64,000 nucleotides of DNA from Streptomyces sp. LBL (GTDB lineage Bacteria > Actinomycetota > Actinomycetes > Streptomycetales > Streptomycetaceae). The stretch's first letter is position 1. Each line of letters begins with the position of its first letter. The notes beneath the pieces were generated by a model, which saw only the letters and a program-made list of their open reading frames with translations, did no database searches and was not told the origin of the DNA. The position numbers were made by a program, and so were the translations under genes. The stretch spans positions 62,001-126,000 of the forward strand of contig NZ_JARXYX010000030.1 in assembly GCF_029893585.1 (NCBI RefSeq), read 5' to 3'. Shown in pieces: positions 52,225 through 59,807 of this stretch.

Positions 52225-52814
52225 TCACGGAGTACCAGCAGAAGCTGCGCGAGCGCTACATCGGCGCCACCGTCATGTCGGCTCCCGAGCCGTGGCAGCC
52301 GGTGCTGGACCGCAGGACGCCCATCGGGGGTCTGTACGGCATTGGCTTTGCCGTCCATCCCGACAGCGGGCACGACCTCGTCATGGTCGTGTCCAACGAC
52401 GGCCATGGACTCTTCAACGCAGTCACCGGCGAGAAGATCGCCCGCGACCGGGACCCTGACCCCGAAACGAGCACCCCCGACGTCCACCCGGACCTCGCCT
52501 GTCCCGGGCTCGGCCCGATCGCAGGCGTCTCGGTGCGCATTGCCGGGCTCTTCGGTGGGGGCCTGCACAGCGCCACGCCGGACGGCTGGACCCTGGACGT
52601 CGTCAGCCCCGAGTGGCCACACGACCGCGTCATGCTCTCCGCCGACGGCGGTTCCCACAAAGGCCCGGCAGGAGGGACGTGGTGGCACATCTTCCACTCC
52701 GAGTACTCAGAACTCCGCGCAGCCGGATTCTCGCCCTCCGGCCTGACCCTCGCGGTCGCCACCAGCAGCGACCTCACTCTCTGGACCCGACCTGAGCTCC
52801 ACTTTGACGACTGA
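52221..52814 (+). CDS. Hypothetical protein (197 aa), TTG start
   Basis: The TTG at 52221 overlaps the preceding stop and has GGAG 9 nt upstream. The product starts ITEYQQKLRERYIGATVMSA and has beta-rich blocks (GIGFAVHPDSGHDLVMVVSN, LTLAVATSSDLTLWT) that look like propeller or WD40-like strands. Family not recognised. Probably cotranscribed with its neighbours. Confidence 0.6.
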   Translation: MITEYQQKLRERYIGATVMSAPEPWQPVLDRRTPIGGLYGIGFAVHPDSGHDLVMVVSNDGHGLFNAVTGEKIARDRDPDPETSTPDVHPDLACPGLGPIAGVSVRIAGLFGGGLHSATPDGWTLDVVSPEWPHDRVMLSADGGSHKGPAGGTWWHIFHSEYSELRAAGFSPSGLTLAVATSSDLTLWTRPELHFDD

Positions 52815-52848
52815 GTGGCCAGCGGGACACCACGCGAGAGGAGGACAG

Positions 52849-53193
52849 ATGGACCGGGCGGAACTTGTCAGGATGCTGGGCGACCAGACCACGGCCTGCG
52901 AAGCCGCCAGAGCGGCGCTTCTCGACGGAGGCGACTTCGTCGTATGGGACGGCCGCGTTCCCAGTCAGGAGCTTGCCGGCATCTACGCGGCTCGTCTCCG
53001 ACGGGCGAGGAAGCGAGGTACTGAGACTCTCGCCTTGCCGTCCACCGTCGACATCCTCACCCGGCTCGAAGCCGCTCAGGTCAGGATCGGCTGCGTCTTC
53101 TCGCCAGACCGGACGTGGGCCTTCATGCTCTTCCTCGCCGATGACGCCGGCGCAGTCCTCGCCTGCACGGGAGTCCGCCAAGTCGTGCGGTGA
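52849..53193 (+). CDS. Hypothetical protein, copy 2 of the duplicated gene
   Basis: 114 residues from ATG 52849, which has a GAGAGGAGG ribosome-binding site. It starts MDRAELVRMLGDQTTACEAA and then matches the protein at 38394-38780 almost throughout. This copy has a normal operon context, so it is likely the original form. No known domain. The TGA stop is immediately followed by TGACAGTTGTCC-type end repeats, as in copy 1. Confidence 0.65.
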   Translation: MDRAELVRMLGDQTTACEAARAALLDGGDFVVWDGRVPSQELAGIYAARLRRARKRGTETLALPSTVDILTRLEAAQVRIGCVFSPDRTWAFMLFLADDAGAVLACTGVRQVVR

Positions 53194-53240
53194 CAGTTGT
53201 CCTGCTCAAGTGACAACCATCGTGCTCAGGCTCAGTACGC
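53184..53240 (+). repeat. Tn7-like end repeat, partial copy R5
   Basis: TGACAGTTGTCCTGCTCAAG and TGACAACCATCGTGCTCAGG repeat the first part of R3 (and the GACACCTATCGTGCTCAGC of R2). The hairpin part is missing. It is probably the outer right end of the mobile region: core genes resume about 75 bp further on. Confidence 0.55.
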
Positions 53241-53263
53241 CACAAGGGTGGCGTGGCGCACTT

Positions 53264-53283
53264 TTGCAAGCGGGTGCTTGCAA
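53264..53283. promoter_or_regulatory. Operator-like palindrome ahead of the XRE gene
   Basis: TTGCAAGC-4-GCTTGCAA is an 8-bp perfect inverted repeat ending 30 bp before the XRE regulator start. It is a likely autoregulatory site. It also lies right beside the outer transposon end. Confidence 0.55.
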
Positions 53284-53313
53284 TAGTTAGCGGGGGTGGT
53301 GCAGGGTGGAGGC

Positions 53314-53877
53314 ATGGCATCGCTCAACGTCGGCAATCTCGGTGACTACCTGCGTGAACAGCGGCGCAATGCGCAGTTGTCGCTCAGGCAGCTCGCCGAT
53401 GCCGCCGGGGTGTCCAATCCGTATCTGAGCCAGATCGAGCGCGGGCTGCGCAAGCCGAGCGCGGAGGTGTTGCAGCAGGTCGCCAAGGCGCTGCGGATCT
53501 CCGCCGAGACGATGTACGTGCGAGCCGGCATCCTCGATGCCGAGCGGGACCGGGACGAGGTCGAGACGCGTGCCGTCATACTCGCCGATCCCACGCTGAA
53601 CGAGCGGCAGAAGCAGGTGCTGCTCCAGATCTACGAGTCCTTCCGCAAGGAGAACGGATTCGGGATCGACGAGGCGGGCGACGAGGGAGGCGCGGACGAA
53701 GGAGTCGAAGTCGGCTCCGGCTCTCCGGGTGACGATGCCCTGAGTGACGGCGCTTCGGCCCCGCAGGACGGCCGCCCCGCCGTACGAAAGACCCGCACGG
53801 CGGGCGGGAGCATACCCACCCGTCGTACCCGCATCACCGGCGGCAGTGACGCCGACCCGCAGCAGACGGCCGGTTGA
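53314..53877 (+). CDS. XRE-family helix-turn-helix regulator
   Basis: 187 residues from ATG 53314 (GGTGGAGG ribosome-binding site). Helix-turn-helix at about 8-65 (LGDYLREQRRNAQLSLRQLA, VSNPYLSQIERGLRKPSAEV). A helical segment (NERQKQVLLQIYESFRKENG) and a disordered Gly/Asp/Thr tail follow. Conserved in streptomycetes at this position. Target genes unknown; the HbhA-like gene downstream is a candidate. Confidence 0.88.
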   Translation: MASLNVGNLGDYLREQRRNAQLSLRQLADAAGVSNPYLSQIERGLRKPSAEVLQQVAKALRISAETMYVRAGILDAERDRDEVETRAVILADPTLNERQKQVLLQIYESFRKENGFGIDEAGDEGGADEGVEVGSGSPGDDALSDGASAPQDGRPAVRKTRTAGGSIPTRRTRITGGSDADPQQTAG

Positions 53878-53954
53878 GCCGGACCAGGGCACCGGCCGCC
53901 TGACTGCGGACCACAAAACCCTCAGCCGAACGTGAATCCGGGAGGACCATCACC

Positions 53955-54758
53955 ATGGCCATCACCGACGACCTGCGCAAGACCCTCAGTGACCCGACTC
54001 CGCTCTACTTCGCCGCCGGCACCGCCGACCTGGCCCTTCAGCAGGCCAAGAAGGTGCCCGGTCTGGTGGAGCAGCTGCGGACCGAGGCCCCGGCGCGGAT
54101 CGAGGCGGTGCGCAACACCGACCCCAAGACCGTGCAGGAGAAGGCCCAGGCGCGTGCCAAGGAGGCCGGCGCCAAGGCCAAGGAAGCCAGTGCCCGGGCC
54201 AAGGAGGCCCAGGAGAGCATCCAGGCGAAGGTCGGCGAGTTTTTCGGCACCCTCGACGGTGACCTGAAGAAGCTCGGCAGCACCTTCGATGCGGACCTGA
54301 AGAAGCTCGGCGAGACCGCCCAGGACTTCGCGCTGCGCGGTGTCGGCGTCGCCGCCGAGTACGCCGTCAAGGCCCGCGAGACCTACGAGAAGGTCGCCGA
54401 GCACGGCGAGCAGACCGTGAAGACCTGGCGCGGCGAGGCCGCCGAGGAGATCGAGGAACTGGCGATCGCCGTCGAGCCCGACGCCGCGTCGAAGCCGAAG
54501 CCGAAGTCGGCCGCGGTCAAGGCCGAGCCGAAGCCCACCATGGTCAGGACCGAGCCGAAGCCGGCCGCGGTCAAGACGGAGGCCGCCCCGGCGAAGAAGC
54601 CGGCCGCGAAGAAGGCGCCCGCCCGCAAGACCTCTGCCACTCCCACCCCCGCCACGACCACCACCCCCGCCAACGGCAACGCCACCGCCAACGCCAACAG
54701 CAACACCACCGCCAACAGCAACACCACCGCGAAGAAGACCACGCCTCCGGCCAAGTAA
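53955..54758 (+). CDS. HbhA-like Lys/Ala-rich coiled-coil protein
   Basis: 267 residues. After a short N-terminal region (TPLYFAAGTADLALQQAKKV) there is a long Ala/Lys/Glu coiled coil (about 55-165), then a Lys/Pro/Ala and Asn/Thr-rich tail with AKKPAAKKAPARK. This layout matches heparin-binding hemagglutinin-like proteins of mycobacteria and their Streptomyces relatives. Probably membrane- or envelope-associated. Ends at a strong terminator. Confidence 0.78.
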   Translation: MAITDDLRKTLSDPTPLYFAAGTADLALQQAKKVPGLVEQLRTEAPARIEAVRNTDPKTVQEKAQARAKEAGAKAKEASARAKEAQESIQAKVGEFFGTLDGDLKKLGSTFDADLKKLGETAQDFALRGVGVAAEYAVKARETYEKVAEHGEQTVKTWRGEAAEEIEELAIAVEPDAASKPKPKSAAVKAEPKPTMVRTEPKPAAVKTEAAPAKKPAAKKAPARKTSATPTPATTTTPANGNATANANSNTTANSNTTAKKTTPPAK

Positions 54759-54776
54759 GACACCGCGGTACGGATC

Positions 54777-54809
54777 ACGGGCCGGGCACTCTTGGAGTGC
54801 CCGGCCCGT
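54777..54809 (+). terminator. Terminator after the HbhA-like gene
   Basis: A 14-bp perfect stem (54777-54790 and 54796-54809) with a 5-nt loop. Confidence 0.85.
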
Positions 54810-54856
54810 TCAGCGGGTAGCGGGCTTCCCGGAACGGGAACGAGTACGGTGACCGC

Positions 54857-54889
54857 GTGACGATGAGCCGATTCTGGTGGTGGACGTAG
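54857..54889 (+). CDS. Trp-rich upstream reading frame (10 codons)
   Basis: A GTG 6 nt after a TACGGT -10 box would be the first codon of a leaderless mRNA. The frame reads MTMSRFWWWT and stops with TAG, whose last base starts the GTG of the DUF2516 gene. Three consecutive Trp codons in ten make it a candidate Trp-sensing leader. No protein evidence; it could be chance. Confidence 0.4.
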   Translation: MTMSRFWWWT

Positions 54890-55230
54890 TGCTGATGCAG
54901 GGATTCGCGGGGTTCATGTGGCTGCTGAGCGTCGCGTTGATCCTTTTCAGCGGCTTCGCGCTGATCGACGCCGCCACGCGTCGCGAGGACGCCTACCGCG
55001 CGGCTGACAAGAAGACCAAGCCGTTCTGGCTGGTCATCCTGGGGATCGCCTTCGTGGTGAACCTGATCTTCAACATTCTGTCGTTCCTGCCGATCATCGG
55101 CCTCGTTGCGACGATCGTGTACATGGTCGACGTACGCCCCGCTCTGCGCGGTCTCCCGGGCGGCGGACGCAGCAGGCGCGGCGGTTCCAGCAGTGACGGG
55201 CCGTACGGGCCGTACAACGGCGGCCGTTGA
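54889..55230 (+). CDS. DUF2516 membrane protein
   Basis: 113 residues with three hydrophobic segments (GFAGFMWLLSVALILFSGFA, FWLVILGIAFVVNLIFNIL, IIGLVATIVYMV) and a Gly/Arg/Ser tail, the DUF2516 pattern. GTG 54889 overlaps the stop of a short upstream frame (TAGTG), which would couple translation; GTG 54877 and ATG 54895 are alternatives. Function unknown. Confidence 0.78.
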   Translation: MLMQGFAGFMWLLSVALILFSGFALIDAATRREDAYRAADKKTKPFWLVILGIAFVVNLIFNILSFLPIIGLVATIVYMVDVRPALRGLPGGGRSRRGGSSSDGPYGPYNGGR

Positions 55231-55316
55231 AGCGTCCTTGAAGGGGCATGCGCGGCTGTGCCGTCGACATGCGCCTGTGCCGCGTGGAGGTGACCAGCCG
55301 CGGCGGACTGTCGGTC

Positions 55317-55427
55317 GGCTTGCGGCGGAATCCGGACGGCGGGTCTGCGCTCCGGCTTGCGGCGGAACGCGGACGGCGGGTCTCCGCTCCGGTTTACGGC
55401 GGAACGCGGACGGCGGGTCTCCGCTCA
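55317..55427. repeat. Three 37-bp tandem repeats
   Basis: Three head-to-tail copies of a 37-bp unit with core GCGGCGGAACGCGGACGGCG, differing at a few bases, end at the stop codon of the next minus-strand phosphatase gene. Too few and too GC-uniform for a CRISPR; there are no spacers. Confidence 0.85.
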
Positions 55428-56807
55428 GGCCGTCCGGTCCAGCAACAGCACCGCCACGTCATCCGTCAGCTCGCCCCCGTTGAGATCCCGGGCCTCGTTC
55501 ACGGTGGCCCGCAGCAACTCCTCCCCGCGCAGCCCCTCGGAGAGCTGGCGGCGGACCAGCTCCACCATGCCGTCCTGCCCGAGCCGCTCCCGGCCCTCGC
55601 CGACACGGCCCTCGATCAGACCGTCGGTATAGAGCATCAGGCTCCACTCGGCCCCGAGGTCCACCTGCGTCCGCGGCCAGCGGGCGCCGGGGAGCAGGCC
55701 GAGGGCGGGGCCGTTGTTGTCGTACGGCAGCAGCTCGGCGGGCCGGCCGGGGCGGGCCACCAGCGGGGCCGGGTGCCCGGCGAGGCACAGGCCCGCTCGG
55801 CGGCCGTCCGGGGCGATGTCGACCGTGCACAGCGTCGCGAAGATCTCGTCGTCGGAGCGCTCGTGCTCCAGGACCTGCTGGAGCGTACCGAGCAACTGGT
55901 CGCCGCACAGACCCGCCAGCGTCAGCGCGCGCCAGGCGATGCGCAGCTCCACGCCGAGCGCCGCCTCGTCCGGGCCGTGCCCGCAGACGTCGCCGATCAT
56001 GGCGTGCACCGTGCCGTCCGGGGTGCGGACGGTGTCGTAGAAGTCGCCGCCGAGCAGGGCACGTGAGCGGCCCGGTCGGTAGCGGGCGGCGAAGCGGAGC
56101 GACGAGCCCTCCAGGAGGGGCGTGGGCAGCAGACCGCGCTCCAGCCGGCGGTTCTCCTGGGCGCGCAACCTGCCCTCGGCGAGCCGTCGCTCGGCTGTGT
56201 CGGATCGTTTCCGCTCCACGGCGTACCGGATCGCCCGGCTCAGCAGCCGGCCGTCCAGCTCGTCCCGGAAGAGGTAGTCCTGGGCGCCCACGCGTACGGC
56301 CTCGGCGCCGCGCTCGGCGTCGGCTGAGGCGGTCAGCGCGAGAACGGCGTGCCGGGGCGCGAGCTTCAGCACATGTCGGAGTCCGGCCAGCTCGTCGTCG
56401 TTCTCGGCCCGGCCGGGGGTGGGCAGCGCGAGGTCCAGCAGGATGCAGTGGACATCATCGGTGAGCAGCCGCTCGGCCTCGGTGAGGTTGCGGGCGGTGC
56501 GGACCCGGATCGGCTTGCCGGCCGAGTCGAGCAGCTCAGGCACGACCGCAGAGCCGCCCGGGTCGTCCTCGATCACCAGGAGGGTGAGGGTGGGGGTGGG
56601 GGTGGGGGTGGGGGAGCCGGTGGCGCCGGTGGCGCCGGTGGCAGGAGTCTGGCCGGTGGGCTCGGCCGCGGTGTTCCCGGCAGGGGCCGCTGCCTTGCGC
56701 GGGGACCCTGTGAGTGAGGGGTCGACGCCTGAGGACGCGGCCTGCGCCTGACCACTCTCCACGGCCGGGATCGCGCTCTGCCGCGGTACGGGTACGGGTA
56801 CGGGCAT
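55425..56807 (-). CDS. Receiver-PP2C (SpoIIE-type) phosphatase
   Basis: 460 residues. N-terminal disordered Pro/Thr-rich part with a repeated PT run, then a receiver domain (about 70-195; EDD and LLDLALP carry the acidic residues, but the usual Lys is replaced in YLFRDEL). A linker helix leads to a SpoIIE-like PP2C domain (GGDFYDTVRTPDG, IGDVCGHGPDEAALG, LMLYTDGLIEGRVG, GELTDDVAVLLL). It would dephosphorylate an anti-anti-sigma factor in response to phosphorylation. The start is chosen for its GGAAGGAACC ribosome-binding site. Confidence 0.88.
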   Translation of the reverse strand: MPVPVPVPRQSAIPAVESGQAQAASSGVDPSLTGSPRKAAAPAGNTAAEPTGQTPATGATGATGSPTPTPTPTLTLLVIEDDPGGSAVVPELLDSAGKPIRVRTARNLTEAERLLTDDVHCILLDLALPTPGRAENDDELAGLRHVLKLAPRHAVLALTASADAERGAEAVRVGAQDYLFRDELDGRLLSRAIRYAVERKRSDTAERRLAEGRLRAQENRRLERGLLPTPLLEGSSLRFAARYRPGRSRALLGGDFYDTVRTPDGTVHAMIGDVCGHGPDEAALGVELRIAWRALTLAGLCGDQLLGTLQQVLEHERSDDEIFATLCTVDIAPDGRRAGLCLAGHPAPLVARPGRPAELLPYDNNGPALGLLPGARWPRTQVDLGAEWSLMLYTDGLIEGRVGEGRERLGQDGMVELVRRQLSEGLRGEELLRATVNEARDLNGGELTDDVAVLLLDRTA

Positions 56808-57019
56808 CGTCTTGGGTTCCTTCCCTCCCCCGAGGGCATGGCAGGGCGAGGGATCTCGGCCTACCGACGGGGACCATAGCGGTAGTCGGCGCCGCAACGG
56901 AATGCTGTGAGACACGTGGTTGGCCGAGCGCCGCTGTCATATGCCGTGATCCGTACCGCAGTTGGACACGCCAGTAGTGCTGTCGGGATGACGAACGTCA
57001 CCTCGGCGACAGGTTTGAG

Positions 57020-57296
57020 GTGGGCCAGGTCACGTGGCTCGTGTCGTCCGGGGGCGCTTATGCGCCCGGTCCGCGTGGCCGGTGTCGTCCGGGACGCTCG
57101 TGTGTCCGGCCCGCGTGGCCCGTGTCACTCGGGACGTTCCCGTTCCCGTTCCCGTTCCCGTCCCGTTCCCGTTCCCGTCCCGCTCCCGTCCCGTTCCCGT
57201 TCCATGTGGCCGTGTCACCCCGGATGTCCCCGCCCCCGGACGTTCCCGCCCCCGTACCAGTGGCCCGCACCAGTTGCCCGTACCACCCCGGGACGC
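57020..57296. repeat. GTGTCGTCCGGG and CCCGTT simple repeats
   Basis: Three imperfect GCCCGCGTGGCCCGTGTC-type units are followed by a CCCGTT/CCCGTC run (57134-57203) and CCCGCCCCCGGACG repeats. They fill the gap between two minus-strand genes. The rest of the gap (56808-57019) shows nothing recognisable. Confidence 0.7.
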
Positions 57297-58403
57297 TCAC
57301 GCGCCCGGCCGCACCACCCCGAGTATCGGCATCGTCCCGGCTCCCGTGACGGTCACCGTCCGACCCGGCCGTGGGGCGTGCACGACCGCGCCGTTGCCGA
57401 TGTACATCGCGACATGGCTGGCGTCGTTGAAGTAGATGATCAGGTCTCCGGGGCGCATGTCCTCGACGGGTACGTGCTTCAGTTGCTGCCACTGCTGCTG
57501 CGAGGTGCGCGGGATCGGGCTGCCAGCGCTCGCCCAGGCCTGTGAGGTCAGACCGGAGCAGTCGTAGGTGTTGGGGCCCTCGGCACCCCATTCGTACGGT
57601 TTGCCCATCTGGGACGTGGCGAACTTCACCGCCTTCCTGCCCTCGGCGGAGTCCTTGCTCTTGATCGCGTCGAGGACGCCGGAGTCCAGCCAGGTGGTCT
57701 GCGCCTTGAGCGCGGCCCGGCGTTCCAGCTCGGCGAGGCGCTCCTTCTCCTTCTTCTCCAGCTGTGACTCGAGCTTCTCGGCCTCCGCGATCCGTTCCTT
57801 GATCTTCTTCTTGGCCGCGGCCTTGGCCTTGCGGCCCGCCTCCAACTTCTTCCACTGCGCGGAGGCGTCGGCGGCGTACTGCTCCAGGTCCTGCTGGGTG
57901 CGGGTCGTTTCCCGGATGAGGGTCTTGGTCGCGCGCTGGCCCTGGAGAACCCGGCCACTGCCGTCGAGGAACTCCTGCGGGTCGTCGCTGAGCATCAACT
58001 GCGCCTCGTCCGGCAGCCCGCCCCCGCGGTACTGGGCGCGGGCCGCGGCACCCGCGCGTTCCTTCAGCCGGTCCAGCTTCTCCTTGCCGGCGACGATCTT
58101 CTTGGCCAGCGCGACGATGTCGGCCGACTGCCTCTCGGCCCTCTCCTCGGCGTCGTTGTACGCGTCCGTGGCAACCGCCGCCTCGTGGTAGAGGCTGTCC
58201 AGTTTCTTGCGTACGGCCTCAAGATCCTTGTCGGACGGGGGCGTCGGGGTGCCGACGGGCGGAGTGGTGGCGGATGGAGCGGTGGAGGGCGGGGCGGGGG
58301 GCGGTGTCGGGGCCGCGAACGCCGTGCCCGGCGCCCCCAGTACGGTGACCGCGCAGACGACGGTCGCAGCCACTGTGATCAGCCCGCGCTTGCCCGCTCG
58401 CAT
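57297..58403 (-). CDS. Secreted NlpC/P60 cell-wall hydrolase
   Basis: 368 residues. Signal peptide (about 1-30, ending AFA-AP), a Pro-rich linker, a long coiled coil (about 60-235), then the NlpC/P60 domain with C282 (YDCSGL), His in ASHVAMYIG and His in VVHAPR. It cuts peptidoglycan stem peptides at the cell surface, as RipA-like enzymes do; the coiled coil probably holds it inactive or positions it. GGGGGCAGGGG lies ahead of the ATG. Confidence 0.9.
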   Translation of the reverse strand: MRAGKRGLITVAATVVCAVTVLGAPGTAFAAPTPPPAPPSTAPSATTPPVGTPTPPSDKDLEAVRKKLDSLYHEAAVATDAYNDAEERAERQSADIVALAKKIVAGKEKLDRLKERAGAAARAQYRGGGLPDEAQLMLSDDPQEFLDGSGRVLQGQRATKTLIRETTRTQQDLEQYAADASAQWKKLEAGRKAKAAAKKKIKERIAEAEKLESQLEKKEKERLAELERRAALKAQTTWLDSGVLDAIKSKDSAEGRKAVKFATSQMGKPYEWGAEGPNTYDCSGLTSQAWASAGSPIPRTSQQQWQQLKHVPVEDMRPGDLIIYFNDASHVAMYIGNGAVVHAPRPGRTVTVTGAGTMPILGVVRPGA

Positions 58404-58625
58404 ACCCCTGCCCCCAAAACTGATTTACCGTCAGTAACTTACGGATCCTGCGGATGGTGCCACGTCATGGCGCAGAACGACAGAGGCGGTGACTTCCTCC
58501 CCCGGCCCGGCCGTCGTATGGCGATCCCCCCGCCTGTGTGACGAACGACTCACGGAGATCGTTCCGCGCCTCCCGGCCGGGTGGGAAAAACGCGGTGGCG
58601 GAGCGGGGGACGAAGGGAGAGGCCG

Positions 58626-59438
58626 TCACGTCCGAGGCGCCAACGCCGCCCAGCGCACCGTCACTTCACCCTGCCGCCAGCGCACCGGTCCGTCCGTCAC
58701 CGGCCAGTCGGCGGCGAGGTCCCGCACCGCTCGCATCCAGCGCTGGCGGGCGCCGTAGGAGGCGTAGGGCGCGGCGGCCGCCCAGGCGCGGTCGAAGTCG
58801 CGCAGGAAGGCATGCACCGGCTCGCCCGGGACGTTGCGGTGGATCAGCGCCTTCGGCAGACGCTCGGCGAGGTCCGATGGGCGCTCCAGGGAGCCCAGCC
58901 GGGTCGCGAAGGTGACGGTGCGCGGCCCCTCCGTACCGAGCGCCACCCACACGTGCCGGCGCCCGATCTCGTCACAGGTCCCCTCGACCAGCAGCCCGCC
59001 GCGCGAGCCTCCGCCGGCCGGGGCGAGCCGGGAGCACAGTCGCTCCCACACGGCGGCCACCTCACCCTCGTCGTACTGGCGCAGCACGTTGGCGGCCCGG
59101 ACGAGCAACGGTCGCCCGGGGACGGGGATCTCGAAGCCGCCGTGCCGGAAGAGGAGCCCGTCCCGCTCGTACGGTCTCGCCGCCGCGACCCGCGCCGGTT
59201 CGATCTCGACGCCGACCACGCGCGCGCGGGGAGCGACGGTACGCAGGCGCAGCAACAACTCGACGGCCGTCCAAGGGGTGGCGCCGTAGCCGAGGTCGAC
59301 GGCGACGGGATCGGTCGCGCGGCGCAGTTCGGCGCCGTGCGTCGCGGCGATCCAGCGGTCCATGCGGCGCAGCCGATTGGGATTCGTGGTCCCGCGCGTG
59401 ACCGTGCCCACGGGACGGGTGGCGGCGCGGGATGACAT
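58626..59438 (-). CDS. Class I SAM-dependent methyltransferase
   Basis: 270 residues from ATG 59436-59438. SAM-binding motif VAVDLGYGATPWTAVELLLR, then VVGVEIEPARV. Conserved beside mshA in streptomycetes. Substrate unknown. A TACCCT box lies 7 nt before the ATG, so it is likely leaderless. Confidence 0.85.
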   Translation of the reverse strand: MSSRAATRPVGTVTRGTTNPNRLRRMDRWIAATHGAELRRATDPVAVDLGYGATPWTAVELLLRLRTVAPRARVVGVEIEPARVAAARPYERDGLLFRHGGFEIPVPGRPLLVRAANVLRQYDEGEVAAVWERLCSRLAPAGGGSRGGLLVEGTCDEIGRRHVWVALGTEGPRTVTFATRLGSLERPSDLAERLPKALIHRNVPGEPVHAFLRDFDRAWAAAAPYASYGARQRWMRAVRDLAADWPVTDGPVRWRQGEVTVRWAALAPRT

Positions 59439-59560
59439 ACGTACGAGGGTATGCGGGTATCCAGGCTGTCCCTTGCGTGACGGCGGCCCATAGGTCACGC
59501 CGATGTCCCTTGCAGGACGGCGACCCATACGCGACGCCCCGAGTCTCTGGCACGACGACA

Positions 59561-59628
59561 GCCGAATACGTAACACCGCCGAATACGTAACACCGCCCAA
59601 TCCGTAACGCCGCCCAATCCGTAACGCC
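59561..59628. repeat. Four 17-bp tandem repeats
   Basis: Two copies of GCCGAATACGTAACACC are followed by two of GCCCAATCCGTAACGCC, exactly 17 bp each. Ahead of them (59460-59545) a CCCTTGC..GACGGC..CCCATA unit also occurs twice. The gap to mshA has no gene. Confidence 0.9.
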
Positions 59629-59807
59629 GACGCCGACGCCGGCACCCCTGCACAACGCATCCCGATCTCGAACGGTTGAGCGACCCCCGGTAATCCCTCG
59701 GCAAAAAGCGCCCCGCCCGGAATGGGAACCCCTCCGTCGGTGTTCCCGCTCTTGGAGGGCACCCCACACCCTCCGTTCGGCATGTCCGCAGCAAGGAGGA
59801 ACGCCAC

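Noticed and set aside
55317..55427. Possible CRISPR array
   Set aside because: Units are directly joined 37-bp repeats without spacers.
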